In this document: piece after piece, positions 5,704 to 6,070 of the stretch
Layout of the letters: every line of letters starts with the position of its first letter
How positions within the stretch are numbered: the stretch's first letter is position 1
Assembly: GCA_947625075.1 (NCBI GenBank)
Contig: CANQMY010000072.1
Span: 1-6,070, forward strand
Source of the DNA: an uncultured Clostridia bacterium
GTDB lineage: Bacteria > Bacillota > Clostridia > TANB77 > CAG-508
Direction: 5' to 3'
Length of the DNA: 6,070 nt
Notes under the pieces: generated by a model
What the model was told of the DNA's origin: nothing
The model's input: the letters and a program-made list of their open reading frames with translations, nothing else
Databases searched by the model: none
Position numbers and translations under genes: made by a program

Positions 5704-6070
5704 TTATAAATAAGCATTTAATTTATCAATATTCTCTCTTTGAAATTTATTAAATCTCTTTAATAATTCAGTAACATCTTTTTCAATATCTAATGAAGCA
5801 TTTAATATTTTTTGAACTTCAATTACTCCCATTAAAGTTCCTTGGATCATCATTTCTGCAATATGTGAAGTAGTACGGTCTCTCATTAAATTCAATTTAA
5901 TACCATGAAGACTCATGATTTTAGCATGTAGAGAAATGTTAGATGGAACTTCTCCATATTTTTCAAAATATTGATTAACTTGAAGTAAAATATTTGAGTA
6001 CTGAGAATATATTGCAACAAGCATTTTTTTCATTTCTTTATCATAAATTCTATCAATTAAAAAAGAAATA
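5704..6070 (-). CDS. Unrecognised helical protein, C-terminal 121 residues, cut by right edge
   Basis: I cannot name this protein. The frame is open from the right edge to TAA at 5706-5704. An ATG exists at 6033-6031, but it has no ribosome binding site and the frame continues upstream with ordinary residues (ISFLIDRIYDKE), so the true start probably lies outside the window. The visible part has no signal or membrane segment, and reads as several amphipathic helices: YSQYSNILLQVNQYFEKYG, a central HGIKLNLMRDRTTSHIAEMM stretch, QGTLMGVIEVQKIL, and a charged terminal helix ending DKLNAYL. This suggests a small helical bundle, which is inference from sequence texture only. It is convergent with the 5195 gene, 65 bp apart, sharing the terminator region. 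Sampled composition (5761-6000, 27% GC by hand) matches the host operon rather than its convergent neighbour. Confidence 0.65.
   Translation of the reverse strand, partial: ISFLIDRIYDKEMKKMLVAIYSQYSNILLQVNQYFEKYGEVPSNISLHAKIMSLHGIKLNLMRDRTTSHIAEMMIQGTLMGVIEVQKILNASLDIEKDVTELLKRFNKFQRENIDKLNAYL

Noticed and set aside
1..6070. CRISPR array, tRNA or rRNA gene, riboswitch, insertion sequence
   Set aside because: No spaced direct repeats, no cloverleaf or rRNA-like stretch, no transposase and no terminal repeats were seen on either strand.

Overview
The window comes from an AT-rich, low-GC Gram-positive bacterium, most likely a clostridium-like member of the Bacillota. The evidence is strong AGGAGG-type ribosome binding sites, TAA stops, AGA/TTA-dominated codon use, the priA-def-fmt gene order common in that group, and a dCMP deaminase fragment of the clostridial type. 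The species cannot be named from this sequence alone.

Layout. Left edge: the 5' part of a dCMP deaminase (comEB type) on the minus strand. A divergent intergenic region of about 200 bp follows, with two back-to-back sigma-A promoters whose -35 boxes lie 13 bp apart, and a palindrome in the folD leader. Next is a plus-strand operon folD-priA-def-fmt, closed by a 14-bp hairpin at 5091-5123. A separate gene with its own extended -10 promoter follows (5195-5638, unknown function, slightly GC-richer, different codon choice). It ends at a strong terminator, opposite a convergent minus-strand gene of unknown function that runs off the right edge.

How the genes work together. FolD makes 10-formyl-tetrahydrofolate, Fmt uses it to formylate initiator Met-tRNA, and Def removes the formyl group from new proteins, so three of the four operon genes form one formyl-methionine cycle. 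The divergent dCMP deaminase feeds dUMP to thymidylate synthesis, another consumer of FolD-linked folates. PriA, the replication-restart helicase, is the functional outlier but a usual neighbour.

The main anomaly is priA. It matches a full-length PriA of 739 residues only if one extra C is skipped at 2976 and another at 3061. Both extra bases have the same context (TAG-Y-T-C-GGA) and both create an in-frame CGG codon. I found CGG in frame nowhere else in the window except once in the foreign-looking gene at 5195. The likely explanations are assembly error, a very young pseudogene, or +1 recoding at a starved CGG codon. The sequence alone does not decide between them.
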